NCBI GenBank assembly: GCA_018820005.1
Contig: JAHJOS010000640.1
Coordinates: 1 to 5,899 of the forward strand
From: Alphaproteobacteria bacterium
GTDB lineage: Bacteria; Pseudomonadota; Alphaproteobacteria; Rhizobiales; Devosiaceae
Reading direction: 5' to 3'
Length of the DNA stretch: 5,899 nucleotides
Of the stretch, positions 4,661 to 5,899 are shown in pieces. The notes under the pieces were generated by a model. The model made no database searches. It was not told where the DNA came from and was given only the letters and a program-made list of their open reading frames with translations. The translations under genes and the position numbers were made by a program. How positions within the stretch are numbered: the first letter of the stretch is position 1; every line of letters begins with the position of its first letter.

Positions 4661-5899
4661 TAGTTCAGCGCCGTTACCGGCGTGGCGAACAGATCATATT
4701 CATCGCTGTCGGTGACCAGAACGTCGAGCATGTCGCCTGGCTTGATGCCGGTGGCATTGGCGATGATCACCTGCCCGTCGATCTCTGGGGCGTCCCATTT
4801 GGAGCGGGCGATGGCCTGGTTGGACTCGGGCTGCACGTCATCGACCAGCACCTGGATGGTGCGGCCCACCTTCTTGGCCAACTGGCCGGTGGAGACGTTC
4901 TGCGCCACTTCCATCAGGCGCTCGAAGCGGTCCTGCATGACCTCGTCGGGCACGATGCCTTCGAGCTCATTGGCTGGGGCGCCGGTGACGGGCTCATATT
5001 TGAAGCAGCCGGCGCGATCTATCTCGGCTTCCTCAATGAAGTCGAGCATCATCTCGAAGTCTTCTTCGGTCTCGCCGGGGAAGCCGACGATGAAGTTGGA
5101 GCGGATGGTCAGGTCCGGCACCTGCTCGCGCCACTTGAGAATGCGGTTGAGTGTCTTGTCCTGATGGGCCGGACGGCGCATTGCCTTGAGCACGGTCGGG
5201 GAGGCATGCTGGAAGGGGATGTCGAGATAGGGCAGCACCAGGCCTTCGGCCATCAGCTCCATCACCTGGTCGACATGGGGGTAGGGGTACACATAGTGCA
5301 GCCGCACCCAGGCGCCCAGTTGGCCCAGTTCCTTGGCCAGATCGTAGAACTTGGCCTTGACCGGACGGCCACGGTAGTTGGATTCGGCATACTTGATGTC
5401 GACGCCATAGGCGCTGGTGTCCTGGGAGATGACCAGCAGCTCCTTGACGCCATTGCGGATCAGGCCTTCGGCTTCACCCAGAATACCGGCCGCCGGGCGG
5501 CTGGCAAGGTCGCCGCGGATCTGCGGGATGATGCAGAACGAGCAGCGGTTGTTGCAGCCCTCGGAAATCTTGAGATACGCATAGTGGCGCGGCGTGAGCT
5601 TGAGGCCCTGCTCGGGCACCAGGTCGACGAACCTGTTGGGCACGGGCGGCAGATGCTCATGCACGGCGTTGACCACATTCTCGTACTGGTGCGGGCCGGA
5701 GATGGCGAGCACCGACGGATGGGTCTTGCGGATCAGTTCTTCTTCGACGCCCAGGCAACCGGTGACGATGACGCGGGCGTTTTCGTTGAGGGCTTCGCCG
5801 ATGGCTTCGAGCGATTCCTGCTTGGCGGAGTCGAGGAAGCCGCAGGTGTTGACCAGCACGATATCGGCGCCGGCATAGTCGCGGCTGAACGAATAGCCC
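4660..5899 (-). CDS. rimO: Ribosomal protein S12 methylthiotransferase, lacking its N terminus at the window edge
   Basis: RimO adds a methylthio group to a conserved aspartate of ribosomal protein S12, using two [4Fe-4S] clusters and S-adenosylmethionine. The visible 412 residues run to a TAG; the frame is open at the right edge, and about 30-45 residues including the start are missing. The N-terminal MTTase domain keeps two of its three cluster cysteines (NTCGF, Cys19; TGCLG, Cys48, visible numbering); the first lies beyond the edge. The radical-SAM cluster motif GCNNRCSFC gives Cys115, Cys119 and Cys122. LHYVYPYPHVD, LPYLDIPFQHASP and FIVGFPGETEEDF follow. A C-terminal TRAM domain (about 343-412) carries DAPEIDG and the ending DEYDLF. 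VISQDTSAYGVD, LHYVYPYPHVD and DAPEIDG mark RimO rather than the tRNA enzymes MiaB or MtaB. No frameshift is seen. It converges with VOC and ends at its own terminator. Confidence 0.96.
   Translation of the reverse strand, partial: GYSFSRDYAGADIVLVNTCGFLDSAKQESLEAIGEALNENARVIVTGCLGVEEELIRKTHPSVLAISGPHQYENVVNAVHEHLPPVPNRFVDLVPEQGLKLTPRHYAYLKISEGCNNRCSFCIIPQIRGDLASRPAAGILGEAEGLIRNGVKELLVISQDTSAYGVDIKYAESNYRGRPVKAKFYDLAKELGQLGAWVRLHYVYPYPHVDQVMELMAEGLVLPYLDIPFQHASPTVLKAMRRPAHQDKTLNRILKWREQVPDLTIRSNFIVGFPGETEEDFEMMLDFIEEAEIDRAGCFKYEPVTGAPANELEGIVPDEVMQDRFERLMEVAQNVSTGQLAKKVGRTIQVLVDDVQPESNQAIARSKWDAPEIDGQVIIANATGIKPGDMLDVLVTDSDEYDLFATPVTALN

Noticed and set aside
5860..5899. Treating a GTG at 5859 as the rimO start
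   Set aside because: The frame continues without a stop to the window edge and encodes GYSFSRDYAGADI, normal RimO sequence before the NTCGF motif, so the gene is simply cut by the edge.

Overview
The window looks like ordinary chromosomal DNA from an alphaproteobacterium. High GC, a typical housekeeping gene set and the protein sequences suggest Hyphomicrobiales, perhaps a Devosia-like genus. This assignment is an inference from sequence style, not a database result. There are six protein genes, two of them cut by the window edges. I see no rRNA, tRNA, CRISPR array, transposase or phage gene.

Layout. Positions 1-1939 (minus strand) hold a two-gene unit. A DASS/SLC13-type membrane transporter with two central RCK_C (TrkA_C) domains is followed after 8 nt by the start of folP (dihydropteroate synthase), which runs off the left edge. 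Positions 2083-2937 (minus) encode an AraC-family regulator with an N-terminal cupin. It is divergent from 3070-4008 (plus), a phytanoyl-CoA dioxygenase (PhyH)-fold Fe(II)/2-oxoglutarate oxygenase with an intact HxD...H iron site. The 132-nt region between them carries an imperfect inverted repeat and a weak promoter match, so a regulator-target pair is the simplest reading. Positions 4179-4553 (plus) encode a small VOC/glyoxalase-fold protein that lacks the usual metal ligands. Converging on it from the right edge is rimO (minus, 4660 to the edge), the radical-SAM methylthiotransferase that modifies ribosomal protein S12.

Non-coding structure. The spacers after the oxygenase and VOC genes share a layout: a short hairpin just after the stop codon, then a stronger GGCGC/GCGCC hairpin, then a 20-nt stretch alike in both, a variable small hairpin, a TTGAAA and a GANTC site. 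The strong hairpin is an intrinsic terminator on the plus strand after the oxygenase. In the second copy the U-tract lies on the minus strand, where it serves rimO. I read this as two copies of a roughly 70-nt intergenic repeat, the least explained structure here.

How the genes work together. folP (folate synthesis) and rimO (ribosome modification) are housekeeping genes with no functional link to each other. The accessory part is the AraC regulator with its divergent oxygenase; its substrate cannot be read from sequence. No strong case for a wholly new multi-gene system can be made here. The best leads are the paired composite repeats and the orphan AraC/oxygenase module.
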